Shown: piece by piece, positions 16,492 to 22,825 of the stretch
How positions within the stretch are numbered: position 1 is the stretch's first letter
Layout: the number at the start of each line of letters is the position of its first letter
IMG/VR virus record: IMGVR_UViG_3300046520_000207
Coordinates: 1-23,355 of that record
Source of the DNA: a virus
Strand: one strand, 5' to 3'
DNA: 23,355 bases
Notes under the pieces: generated by a model
What the model was told of the DNA's origin: nothing
The model's input: the letters and a program-made list of their open reading frames with translations, nothing else
Databases searched by the model: none
Program-made: the position numbers and the translations under genes

Positions 16492-17317
16492 CAGATACCT
16501 GTCTTGTTAACGGATTGAATCTTACGCATCTGTCAGACGAATTTTCTATTGCATACCCAATAATCTTTTTGTGTGATGGGTTATAATTCCTTCCCATATT
16601 AAATTCTTTTCTAATGGTTAGAATTATTTCGTGCGCTATCTGCCTTATCGCAGCATGTAAAGGACCCTTAAAAGGGATTCCGGGAACATGTTTTTCACCA
16701 GGCCTATATGATTCTAGTGGTTTGGTGTCTTGATATTCCATGCTACTAATACCTTTTTCTAGTGTGTGCATGTCCATTTTTACTTTCTCTGCAATATGGG
16801 TACCTCCACTTTTATTAGAGAAATAATTGATTATGTCCCATCGAGAAACTATTAATTTACTATCTTTTGTCTGTTCTAATTTTATTAGTCCATCATTGCT
16901 GCCTTTGTTATAAATAAAAACTGGGTAATTAATCCATTCGTCAAATGATACCCAATTTTTGTGAGTTACATTTCTATTAAGATTAGGAACAAAAACAGGC
17001 TCTCGTTTTATTACACGGCCATTATCAATTATAGGCTTGTAAGCAGGAGTAATTAAGGTAAGTAAATATAAAACATCGTCATAATCTTTATAAATATTGG
17101 ATGTTAAACAAAACTTCATAGTTTCCTTTTTATTAAGCAAATAAAAGAGGCTCTTTGAAGAAGGACTTCCATCACGAACTAACACTCTAATTAGAGTAGC
17201 AAGAGGTAACACATAATTCATTTTCCCTGAATCTAATTGATCGCAATAGTCAATTAGTAATTCCGATTGAATTGATAATCCTTCTAGAAAATCACTTTCA
17301 GTTCGGCGATAATTCAT
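16478..17317 (-). CDS. Conserved hypothetical protein (279 aa), probable accessory gene
   Basis: A 279-aa soluble protein on the strand opposite to the phage late genes. Visible landmarks are VLPLATLIRVLVRDGSPSSKSL near residues 35-58, VSFDEWINYPVF in the middle, then SRWDIINYFSNKSGGTHI and AIRQIAHEIILTIRKEF in the C-terminal half. This order (LPLAxxxRVLxxD, SFDEW, R-x(5)-ANKxGGxHxD, late helix) matches a widespread family of uncharacterised bacterial proteins that I remember only as hypothetical. The ATG follows GGAGGTG; a TTG 18 bases earlier falls inside that site. A perfect TATAAT is upstream on its strand, so it likely has its own promoter and is expressed in the lysogen. The function is unknown; phage exclusion is only a guess. 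Confidence 0.7.
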   Translation of the reverse strand: MNYRRTESDFLEGLSIQSELLIDYCDQLDSGKMNYVLPLATLIRVLVRDGSPSSKSLFYLLNKKETMKFCLTSNIYKDYDDVLYLLTLITPAYKPIIDNGRVIKREPVFVPNLNRNVTHKNWVSFDEWINYPVFIYNKGSNDGLIKLEQTKDSKLIVSRWDIINYFSNKSGGTHIAEKVKMDMHTLEKGISSMEYQDTKPLESYRPGEKHVPGIPFKGPLHAAIRQIAHEIILTIRKEFNMGRNYNPSHKKIIGYAIENSSDRCVRFNPLTRQVSVNSQ

Positions 17318-17352
17318 TTTATTAATCACCTCCAATCTATCAATAATTGTAA

Positions 17353-17358
17353 ATTATA
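17353..17358 (-). promoter_or_regulatory. Candidate -10 element for the 279-aa accessory gene
   Basis: TATAAT on the minus strand, about 36 bases upstream of the gene's start. The -35 region (TTTATG at 17-base spacing) is poor, so this is a weak or activator-dependent promoter if it is one at all. Confidence 0.4.
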
Positions 17359-17406
17359 CTCTAGATTTGGAGATTCATAAATAAACAGAAAAATATCATG
17401 TGATGT

Positions 17407-17435
17407 AGAGTCCTTTCCAGGGCTCTTTTTATTTT
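17407..17435 (+). terminator. Terminator just before the holin gene
   Basis: The stem AGAGTCC/GGGCTCT (one G-T pair) with a six-base loop is followed by TTTTATTTT, 20 bases before the holin start. It would stop + strand transcripts coming through the accessory block. Lysis genes therefore need read-through (for example late antitermination) or an internal promoter that I do not see. Confidence 0.7.
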
Positions 17436-17453
17436 ATCCATAGGAGGTAGAGG

Positions 17454-17855
17454 ATGAATTGGGAAGCTTTTTATAAAACCGGTGCAATGATAACTGGCGC
17501 TGCTGTAGGTTGGCTATATGGGGGGTGGGATCCATTGCTACAGGTATTACTTACCTTTTCAGTCATTGATTACGGTACAGGTTTATTAGCAAGCGGTGTG
17601 GAAGGTAAGTTGTCCAGTAAGGTAGGATTCAAAGGGATTGCAAAGAAAGTAATGATTTTCTTGCTTGTAGCTGCTGGTCATCTTGTGGACGTTGTTATTG
17701 GTAAAGGCAGTATGATCCAAGATGCTATCACCTTCTTTTATCTAGGGAATGAGTTATTGAGCATTTTAGAAAATGCAGGACGTACCGGCTTACCAGTGCC
17801 CACGCAAATTAAAAACGCAGTCCAAATATTAAAAGGTAAAGGAGAGGGGAAATAA
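17454..17855 (+). CDS. Phage holin, toxin-secretion/phage lysis family (Phage_holin_4_1)
   Basis: A 133-aa membrane protein with three or so hydrophobic stretches: ITGAAVGWLYGGW near residues 13-25, PLLQVLLTFSVIDYGTGLLAS near 27-47, and MIFLLVAAGHLVDVVIG near 67-83. It has the family phrase DAITFFYLGNELLSILENAG near 91-110 and a basic C-terminus ending in a K/G-rich tail. It would open the membrane at the end of the lytic cycle and release the amidase. Its stop overlaps the amidase start by one base (TAATG), so the two are coupled. Ribosome site TAGGAGGTAGAGG. Confidence 0.94.
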   Translation: MNWEAFYKTGAMITGAAVGWLYGGWDPLLQVLLTFSVIDYGTGLLASGVEGKLSSKVGFKGIAKKVMIFLLVAAGHLVDVVIGKGSMIQDAITFFYLGNELLSILENAGRTGLPVPTQIKNAVQILKGKGEGK

Positions 17856-18538
17856 TGAAAATTTTCTTGGATGCAGGTCATGGCGGTAAAGACTCTGGGG
17901 CGATTGGTTTTGGGTTGAAGGAGAAAGACCTAACTTTATCCATTGTTAAGAAAATCGGCAAGCTATTGGGCGAATATGAGGATGTTAAGGTCCTTTATTC
18001 TCGTACAGATGACCGTTTTCTCGAACTAGCTGAGAGAGCAGATTTAGCTAACAAAGCGGATGCGGATTTCTTCCAATCTATCCACATAAACGCGACTCCA
18101 ACGGGGACCGGGTTTGAAAGCTTTATTCATACGGAAGCAAGCTCCAAATCAGTAGCTTATCAAAATGTAATTCATCCCGAAGTCTTGAAAGCAATCGGAA
18201 AAGTAAAGGATCGTGGAAAGAAACGGGCAAACTTTGCAGTTGTCCGTAGATCGAACATGCCATCTATCCTCACAGAAAGTCTGTTTATCGATAATCCAAA
18301 CGATAACAAATTATTAAAGCAAGACTCTTTCCTGGATAAGGTGGCGGAGGGTCATGTTAATGGTTATGTCAAAGCCTTTGGACTGAAAAAGAAGCCAGAT
18401 CCTAAACCTACGACCAAGGAAGATGAAAAGAAGACTATTTACCGTGTCCAGATCGGTGCATATGCAGATAAGCAAAACGCGGATGATTTAGTGGTAGAAT
18501 TGAAGAAAAAGGGATTCACTGCGATTGTTACTAAATGA
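17855..18538 (+). CDS. N-acetylmuramoyl-L-alanine amidase (Amidase_3) endolysin
   Basis: A 227-aa endolysin with a zinc-dependent Amidase_3 domain in residues 1-175 and one SPOR-like repeat at the end (about 195-227, YRVQIGAYADKQNADDLVVE). Likely zinc ligands are H9 in DAGHGG, E23 in LKEKD and H77 in SIHINA; E141 in LTESLFIDN is the expected catalytic glutamate. It cleaves the bond between N-acetylmuramic acid and L-alanine. Only one repeat is present, where Bacillus CwlC/Xly-type enzymes often have two; the reading frame is intact, so this is a short variant. There is no signal peptide, consistent with holin-dependent release. Confidence 0.95.
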   Translation: MKIFLDAGHGGKDSGAIGFGLKEKDLTLSIVKKIGKLLGEYEDVKVLYSRTDDRFLELAERADLANKADADFFQSIHINATPTGTGFESFIHTEASSKSVAYQNVIHPEVLKAIGKVKDRGKKRANFAVVRRSNMPSILTESLFIDNPNDNKLLKQDSFLDKVAEGHVNGYVKAFGLKKKPDPKPTTKEDEKKTIYRVQIGAYADKQNADDLVVELKKKGFTAIVTK

Positions 18539-18598
18539 TGCATAATTTATAGTTTTCGGGAAATATTAGGGAAAATTCGCCTTTTCACCCCACAACAA

Positions 18599-18633
18599 CA
18601 AAGCCCCTTACTCGATTGAGTAGGGGGCTTTTT
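18599..18633. terminator. Bidirectional terminator between lysis and lysogeny genes
   Basis: A strong stem AAGCCCCTTACTC/GAGTAGGGGGCTT (13 pairs, one G-T) with a GATT loop. T runs follow it on the + strand, and TTTGTTG follows on the - strand. It serves the amidase operon from the left and the 181-aa surface protein gene from the right. Confidence 0.9.
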
Positions 18634-18637
18634 CATA

Positions 18638-19183
18638 TTATTTTACCGGTACGGTAAAGGATACATCTTTAGTATTCATTGTTTTGTCGTCGTAAACATC
18701 ACCAAACATTAGCTTAATTTCTTTCACATTTTTTACGTCAATTTTTTGACCATCTGGAGCTAAAAATTCAAGTACAGCTTCTTTCTTCACCCCACCCTGG
18801 ATATCACCTGAAACATCGCCATCTGTTAAAAACATATTGGCATCTAACTGCATATTACCGATAACAGCAGATCCTTGATCTGGATAAAACGTTACCTTAT
18901 TATTCTTTGTATTTTCTACATTAATTCCAACTTGTATTTTAGAATCTAATATCTTAATTTCACCTAAACCAACTTTTAATCCTTCTGCAGTTACGCTTTG
19001 GTTGCTGGCATCCACTTTCTTGCTGCCATCATCAGTTTTCTTCGACTCATTTGTGGTCGATGATCCAGTTTTAGAACCTGTAGAAACTTTATCATCATTA
19101 CCACTTGAAAAAATAGCAATGATAATTATTAAGACTATCAATGCAATTACTCCTAAGCAACCAAACTTAAAAAACTTTTTCAT
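18638..19183 (-). CDS. Membrane-anchored extracellular protein (DUF4352-like)
   Basis: A 181-aa protein with a short basic start, one hydrophobic segment (residues about 9-26, GCLGVIALIVLIIIIAIF), a serine/threonine/lysine-rich linker (about 30-65), and a beta-sandwich-like domain from about 66 to the end. The domain shows VGLGEIKILDSKIQVGINVENT and KLMFGDVYDDKTMNTKDVSFTVPVK, as in DUF4352/telokin-like exported domains. The cysteine precedes the hydrophobic core, so this is probably a membrane anchor, not a lipoprotein. It is transcribed against the late genes and next to the repressor region, a usual place for lysogeny-expressed surface proteins. Superinfection exclusion is a plausible role; it is inferred from place and architecture only. 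Confidence 0.8.
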   Translation of the reverse strand: MKKFFKFGCLGVIALIVLIIIIAIFSSGNDDKVSTGSKTGSSTTNESKKTDDGSKKVDASNQSVTAEGLKVGLGEIKILDSKIQVGINVENTKNNKVTFYPDQGSAVIGNMQLDANMFLTDGDVSGDIQGGVKKEAVLEFLAPDGQKIDVKNVKEIKLMFGDVYDDKTMNTKDVSFTVPVK

Positions 19184-19295
19184 GTAATAACCCCCATTTT
19201 TATATTCGATAATATTTTACATAAAACGGGAGTTTTTATCTATGCATTCGACAAAAGTAGTTGTGATTCGACAATAAAGTAAGGCTTTAAGCATA

Positions 19296-19544
19296 CTAAA
19301 AAGGCAAATTATCATTTAAACTATTATTCCATCCCCTTTGTTCTAAATCCTTCACCAACTGCGTAATATCCTGATCGCCATCCACAATTATCTTTTCTAA
19401 TTGAGCATGGTGAGACATTTCCTTTTTGATCTGTTTCCAAAACCCTAATGCAATTTGTTCGGGTTTGAGACCTTTTAACAAAAAAGAACCTTTCCTCAAG
19501 GCTCTACTATCAGATTTGTAATGAATTTCAATTGAGACGTTCAT
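19296..19544 (-). CDS. Hypothetical protein (82 aa), last gene of repressor cluster
   Basis: An 82-aa protein starting MNVSIEIHYKSDSRALRKGS and containing LKPEQIALGFWKQIKKEM and DGDQDITQLVKDLEQRGW. Longer starts (TTG or ATG 9-15 bases upstream) coincide with or touch the GAGG ribosome site, so this ATG is preferred. It has an alternating beta-alpha pattern with a tryptophan-lysine helix, and I recall similar uncharacterised proteins in Bacillus prophages. It overlaps the SinI-like gene by 17 bases, so the two are likely co-translated. Function unknown. Confidence 0.75.
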   Translation of the reverse strand: MNVSIEIHYKSDSRALRKGSFLLKGLKPEQIALGFWKQIKKEMSHHAQLEKIIVDGDQDITQLVKDLEQRGWNNSLNDNLPF

Positions 19545-19686
19545 TTTCTTCATCCTCAAACAGTTTCTTTAATTTTATATCAACATCTTTAACCAATGCA
19601 TAGTACATTAGGATCCGTTGGACCTCCCTAGGAGTATAGCCGTTCGCTTCGCACTCTTCAATCAGTTTCATCCATTGTTCGTTCAT
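19528..19686 (-). CDS. SinI-like small protein (52 aa), candidate antirepressor
   Basis: A 52-aa frame lying between the repressor gene and the 82-aa gene, overlapping both (29 and 17 bases). Residues 4-26 (QWMKLIEECEANGYTPREVQ and on) match the Sin dimerisation pattern seen in SinI and in the C-terminus of SinR: W-x-x-L-I/M-x-E-A/C-x-x-x-G/N-x-S/T-P-x-E-I/V-x-x-x-L. SinI neutralises SinR by swapping dimer partners, so this protein could control the neighbouring repressor. The Shine-Dalgarno is weak, which suggests coupling to the upstream gene. The charged C-terminal half (KKLFEDEENERLN) has no SinI counterpart. The reading is from sequence; the antirepressor role is inference. Confidence 0.65.
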   Translation of the reverse strand: MNEQWMKLIEECEANGYTPREVQRILMYYALVKDVDIKLKKLFEDEENERLN

Positions 19687-19864
19687 ATAGATCATCTACT
19701 TTCACTTCTAATAAATCAGCTAGTATGTATGCTTTATCTACTGGCGGAAAAGATTTCATTGCAAGCCAGTTAGACAATTGATTCGGGGTAATGCCGATTT
19801 CTTTTGCTATGTATTTTTTCTTCATTCCTTTTTCTTCAATAAATTCGCCTATTCTACACCTCAT
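19658..19864 (-). CDS. Small XRE (Cro/CI) family repressor
   Basis: A 68-aa protein consisting only of a helix-turn-helix domain: KKKYIAKEIGITPNQLSNWL near residues 15-34 is the recognition unit, and PPVDKAYILADLLEVKVDDLY is the usual closing helix pair. The start follows AGAGGTG at good spacing. It is too short to carry its own oligomerisation or cleavage domain. It is transcribed away from the FtsK module, with GACAA motifs in the shared upstream region that could be its operators. Probably the local switch of this cluster or of the divergent module, not the main phage repressor, which would lie beyond the integrase. Confidence 0.88.
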   Translation of the reverse strand: MRCRIGEFIEEKGMKKKYIAKEIGITPNQLSNWLAMKSFPPVDKAYILADLLEVKVDDLYERTMDETD

Positions 19865-20142
19865 AAAAACACCTCTGTATATAGTTCTGCAAAAACAGAC
19901 AAGTTCCTTTCAAAAATATTTGGTGTTTTCTTAAAAAATATTTACAGGACAACGTATAACGGACAAATCCACCTTAATATCCTTTAACATAACCACTTAA
20001 TTATCCACTAGTTAACTTGTTCGGAACCATATAAAATCGCGAGAAACCAGGTGTCTACATTGTTTTTTAGAGTGTTCACTTCGAGGGATAACTTACTATG
20101 TAAGTTCCAATGAGGTGGCGTAGGAAAGGAGAGATTTTAACA
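19865..20142. promoter_or_regulatory. Divergent control region with candidate operators
   Basis: A 278-base gene-free stretch between the - strand repressor and the + strand FtsK module. It contains the related motifs AGACAAG (19897), AGGACAAC (19946) and CGGACAAA (19960), the last two 14 bases apart, and the reverse form TTGTTC (20017). Two copies of AAAAATATTT (19912 and 19934) are spaced 22 bases apart. TTGTCC on the minus strand could serve as -35 elements, so a repressor bound to GACAA could block them. No clean promoter pair was found on either strand. Confidence 0.5.
20090..20106 (+). promoter_or_regulatory. Inverted repeat ahead of the FtsK module
   Basis: AACTTAC-TAT-GTAAGTT, a perfect seven-base inverted repeat with a three-base centre, 37 bases before the 40-aa ORF. 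It could be an operator palindrome or an mRNA hairpin in the leader; there is no T run, so it is not a terminator. Confidence 0.4.
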
Positions 20143-20265
20143 ATGAGTAAATCAATTTTATTTTTAGAGAAACTTCTAAGGATTGCAGACCAAGATGATG
20201 TTGAGTTTTTAGTCGAGCTTCTATTCGATTTGAAAAGAGAGGAGGCAACATCAAATGATCTTTGA
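20143..20265 (+). CDS. Small leader protein of the FtsK module (40 aa)
   Basis: A 40-aa frame, MSKSILFLEKLLRIADQDDV and on, with an AAAGGAGAG ribosome site about 10 bases upstream. Its last codons overlap the FtsK-like gene by 11 bases, and that gene's GGAGG lies within it, so translation is probably coupled. The protein is acidic and amphipathic-helical, without recognisable motifs. It may have a role of its own or simply set translation of the ATPase. Confidence 0.65.
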   Translation: MSKSILFLEKLLRIADQDDVEFLVELLFDLKREEATSNDL

Positions 20266-21559
20266 AATATTATCAACCTCTTTGATGGGTGGGATTGCTT
20301 TAAAAGCCCACCTCTCAAAAAATGGGGCGGGGAATGATTCTAAAAAGTTAAACAAAATTTTCACATTAAGCGGATTGAATGTAAAAGATGGTGATCGCAC
20401 CCTAACCACTCAACAAGTAAAGAAAAGAAATGAGGAATGGGGAACAGAGTATCGGTATCGGATTCCTTTGGGAAGGAGTTTTGAGGATTATGTAGCTAAG
20501 CAAAAAGTAATCGAGGCTGGTGTGAATACTCGCTCGGTAAAAATTAGAATAAAAGACCTAAAAAAGCTGAAATTAGACCGAAACATCATTTCAACTATTA
20601 AAGGTATCTATACGAAGAAATTGACCGATAGAAAGGAAATAGAGCTTTCCTATGACGGTATGTTAATTATTCGCATTTACAATGAGCCATTACCTACCCA
20701 AGTAGATTTTCAAGAAGGAAAAGGGTGGAAAGTAGTATTTGGAGCAACCAGAGATCGAAATAAATTAATATTCCATGATTTTGAAAGTGTCCCTCACTTA
20801 TGCCTTGGTGGTGCAACGAGGTATGGTAAATCTAATTTAATTAACTGCATTATCAATGCTTTGATTAGGCAACAGCCAAACAATGTCAAGCTTCATCTGA
20901 TAGACCTAAAAGGCGGCGTGGAACTTTGCGACTATGAATATATCAAACAAACAGAATCAATCGCTTATGAGCCTGAGGAAGCCTTAGAAACATTAGAAAA
21001 TGCGTATTACCTAATGAGAGCAAAACAAGAAGTTTTAAAGATGGCAGGAAAGAAAAAGGTAGAGGATGCTGGAATTGAGGAACGTCATTTTATTATCATC
21101 GATGAAGTAGGAGAATTAAATCCTGATGAAGCAATAAGCAAAGAAGAAAAGAAGTTAAAACAACAATGTCAAAAATATATGAGCCAAATTGCCAGGTTAG
21201 GAGCGGGATTAGGGTTTCGGCTGATTCTTGCCACTCAATATCCTACTGGCGATGTAATCCCAAGGCAGTGTAAACAAAACAGTGATGCAAAACTTTGTTT
21301 TCGGGTCCAATCCGGTACAGCTTCCAGAGTCGTTTTGGATAGCGATGGAGCAGAGAATCTTCCGAAAGTAAAGGGTAGAGCAATTTATCAAATGGCGGAT
21401 CAAAGAGTTATTATCCAAACTCCTCTTATTACTCCTGAAATCATCCAAGAAACCATTACACCATTCATTACTCCTAATAAGGGAGGGAAACCCATTGAAA
21501 AGGTTGAACGAGAGACACGAAAAAATACTCTTGTCATTGAAGAAACTGGACTTTCTTAA
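20255..21559 (+). CDS. FtsK/SpoIIIE-type DNA translocase ATPase
   Basis: A 434-aa cytoplasmic ATPase. The P-loop is GATRYGKS (186-193), Walker B is FIIIDEVGEL (D283, E284), and LILATQYPTGDVIP (323-336) is the usual post-Walker B segment. LIDLKGGVEL after the P-loop is characteristic of FtsK/SpoIIIE and of ICE coupling proteins. The N-terminal 150 residues are soluble, with only a short hydrophobic stretch at the very start, so it lacks the membrane domain of true FtsK. Similar proteins occur in Bacillus plasmids, ICEs (coupling protein ConQ-like) and, from memory, Wbeta-like B. cereus group phages. It overlaps the next gene by 65 bases. DNA movement is the expected activity; the biological use in a phage is unclear. 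Confidence 0.93.
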   Translation: MIFEILSTSLMGGIALKAHLSKNGAGNDSKKLNKIFTLSGLNVKDGDRTLTTQQVKKRNEEWGTEYRYRIPLGRSFEDYVAKQKVIEAGVNTRSVKIRIKDLKKLKLDRNIISTIKGIYTKKLTDRKEIELSYDGMLIIRIYNEPLPTQVDFQEGKGWKVVFGATRDRNKLIFHDFESVPHLCLGGATRYGKSNLINCIINALIRQQPNNVKLHLIDLKGGVELCDYEYIKQTESIAYEPEEALETLENAYYLMRAKQEVLKMAGKKKVEDAGIEERHFIIIDEVGELNPDEAISKEEKKLKQQCQKYMSQIARLGAGLGFRLILATQYPTGDVIPRQCKQNSDAKLCFRVQSGTASRVVLDSDGAENLPKVKGRAIYQMADQRVIIQTPLITPEIIQETITPFITPNKGGKPIEKVERETRKNTLVIEETGLS

Positions 21560-22091
21560 TCGAGATCAAATTAGTACCATTCACAGGCTTGGTAAAAAAC
21601 AAAATACAAATCGAGTTCTCAGAGAATTATCTCCCTATCTATCGTCATTCCGTGAAAATGAATCGCCTAATGTTTATTTTTTGAATAAAGAAGGTCGTGA
21701 ATATGTTAATTCTCAAAAAGAAAGGAAAAAGAATAAGTTCGTCAATCACGTCATTATGAGAAACGATTTTTATATTTATTCAGGTTTCCCGAATGATTGG
21801 AAAAACGAAATAAAATTTAGCGACGATAATTTCACTATTGTCTGTGATGCTTTATATAAAACAAACGGCAAATACAACATCTTGGAGGTGGATTCTCTCC
21901 AAAAAATGAAAGCAAATAGAGCAAAAATCGCACAATACAAAGGATTATTTGCGAACCGAACGATACATGAACATTTTGGTTACTTTCCGAAATTAGTATG
22001 GCTCACCATTTCAGACTTTAGAAAAAAACAGCTAATTGAATTATGTAAAGGGTTGCCTTATGCGATTTATACCATTAATGACATTAAATAA
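21495..22091 (+). CDS. Replication-relaxation family protein
   Basis: A 198-aa protein with TTG start, seven bases after GGGAGG, inside the end of the FtsK-like gene. Residues 1-75 form a winged-helix-like domain (RLNERHEKILLSLKKLDFLN, then RVLRELSPYLSS). From about 100 a second domain shows CDALYKTNGKYNILEVDSLQ followed by NRAKIAQYKGLF, an arrangement (D, then E-x-D, then a K-Y helix) reminiscent of PD-(D/E)XK nucleases. The whole fits the replication-relaxation family (PF13814) found with plasmid and ICE transfer genes. The overlap with an FtsK-like gene is conserved in such modules. The nuclease-like similarity is my inference. Confidence 0.83.
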   Translation: MKRLNERHEKILLSLKKLDFLNRDQISTIHRLGKKQNTNRVLRELSPYLSSFRENESPNVYFLNKEGREYVNSQKERKKNKFVNHVIMRNDFYIYSGFPNDWKNEIKFSDDNFTIVCDALYKTNGKYNILEVDSLQKMKANRAKIAQYKGLFANRTIHEHFGYFPKLVWLTISDFRKKQLIELCKGLPYAIYTINDIK

Positions 22092-22104
22092 GGAGCTGGT
22101 TAAG

Positions 22105-22572
22105 ATGAAAGCAATTAAATTTAGCGAGTTTATGACAGGCGAGTATAAGGTGAAGGAAAAAGAAAAGAAGCAAAGAAGAATACGAAAAGCTACTCAACTG
22201 GCAAGTGCAGCTCTCCTTCCATTAGCCACCGGCGGAGCAGTAGGGACAATAGGCTTTGCAATGAAGGCCTTTGCGACAACAAATGCGGTACCTGTGATGG
22301 CTCCTGTGGTAGTAGAGGTTGGAGCAAAAGCCTGGGCAGGGCATCAAGCGTTATCTACTCTTGCACATGCGTTAGATCCAGTGATTGATATATTAGTGGC
22401 TCTTAGCTTCCCTATCGCTTCCGTGGTCATTGTAGGCTCTTGTTTCTTATTCATGTTTGGTAATTCCGAAAAAGCGTGGACTGGAATCCAAAACGCCGGA
22501 CTAGGATATGTATTAATTCAGGTTTCACCCGTTATTTTAGACGTACTGAAGCAAGTGGGCGGCGCAGTTTAG
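22105..22572 (+). CDS. Membrane protein, pilin/TrbC-like layout (155 aa)
   Basis: The ATG follows AAGGAGCTGG; a longer frame extends into the preceding gene but would start in the wrong place. The N-terminal 30 residues are very basic (KVKEKEKKQRRIRKA), followed by small-residue-rich hydrophobic segments at about 31-57 and two clear membrane helices at about 92-118 (DPVIDILVALSFPIASVVIV) and 128-147 (IQNAGLGYVLIQVSPVILDV). The two-helix hairpin with a short polar loop (GNSEKAWTGIQ) resembles VirB2/TrbC-type conjugation subunits. It is third in an operon with an FtsK-like ATPase and a replication-relaxation protein. Membrane location is sure; the pilin-like link is tentative. Confidence 0.72.
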   Translation: MKAIKFSEFMTGEYKVKEKEKKQRRIRKATQLASAALLPLATGGAVGTIGFAMKAFATTNAVPVMAPVVVEVGAKAWAGHQALSTLAHALDPVIDILVALSFPIASVVIVGSCFLFMFGNSEKAWTGIQNAGLGYVLIQVSPVILDVLKQVGGAV

Positions 22573-22613
22573 ATTAACGGTTTATATAAAACATTTTTGA
22601 GGAGGAAAAAAGA

Positions 22614-22751
22614 ATGACAGTTAAAATTAAGATTGATGGTAGAAAATATGTGGCTTGTAAAGATTGTGGGATTTACTACAAATCAGCAGCAGGAGGAAAG
22701 AAGAAAATAAAATCATGCAGCAGCTGCGCACAAAAAGTACCATCCCTTTAG
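22614..22751 (+). CDS. Zinc ribbon small protein (45 aa)
   Basis: A 45-aa frame with GAGGAGG before its ATG. It carries two CxxC pairs (C15/C18 and C35/C38) separated by a glycine/lysine-rich loop, the classic four-cysteine zinc ribbon. The basic character suggests nucleic acid binding. It is the last gene of the FtsK module, and a terminator overlaps its stop codon. No family name can be given. Confidence 0.72.
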   Translation: MTVKIKIDGRKYVACKDCGIYYKSAAGGKKKIKSCSSCAQKVPSL

Positions 22752-22772
22752 GAGAAGTAATTCTCCTTTTTT
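22750..22772 (+). terminator. Terminator of the FtsK module
   Basis: AGGAGAA-GTAA-TTCTCCT with a following T run (TTTTTTC). The stem begins within the stop codon of the zinc ribbon gene. Confidence 0.88.
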
Positions 22773-22790
22773 CTTCCTATTAATATGGAC

Positions 22791-22825
22791 AAGAAAAAAC
22801 CACGCGGATTTTTACCACGTGGTTT
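22791..22825 (-). terminator. Terminator of the integrase transcript
   Basis: On the minus strand AAACCACG and CGTGGTTT (22797-22804 with 22818-22825) enclose a 13-base loop, followed by TTTTTCTT. It lies about 155 bases downstream of the integrase stop and faces the FtsK-module terminator. The right arm overlaps the TTTACCAC motifs of the candidate attP. Confidence 0.7.

Noticed and set aside
22036-22104. Upstream extension of the membrane protein frame into the replication-relaxation gene.
   Set aside because: The extension is an out-of-frame reading of the previous gene's end; the ATG at 22105 has a proper ribosome site.
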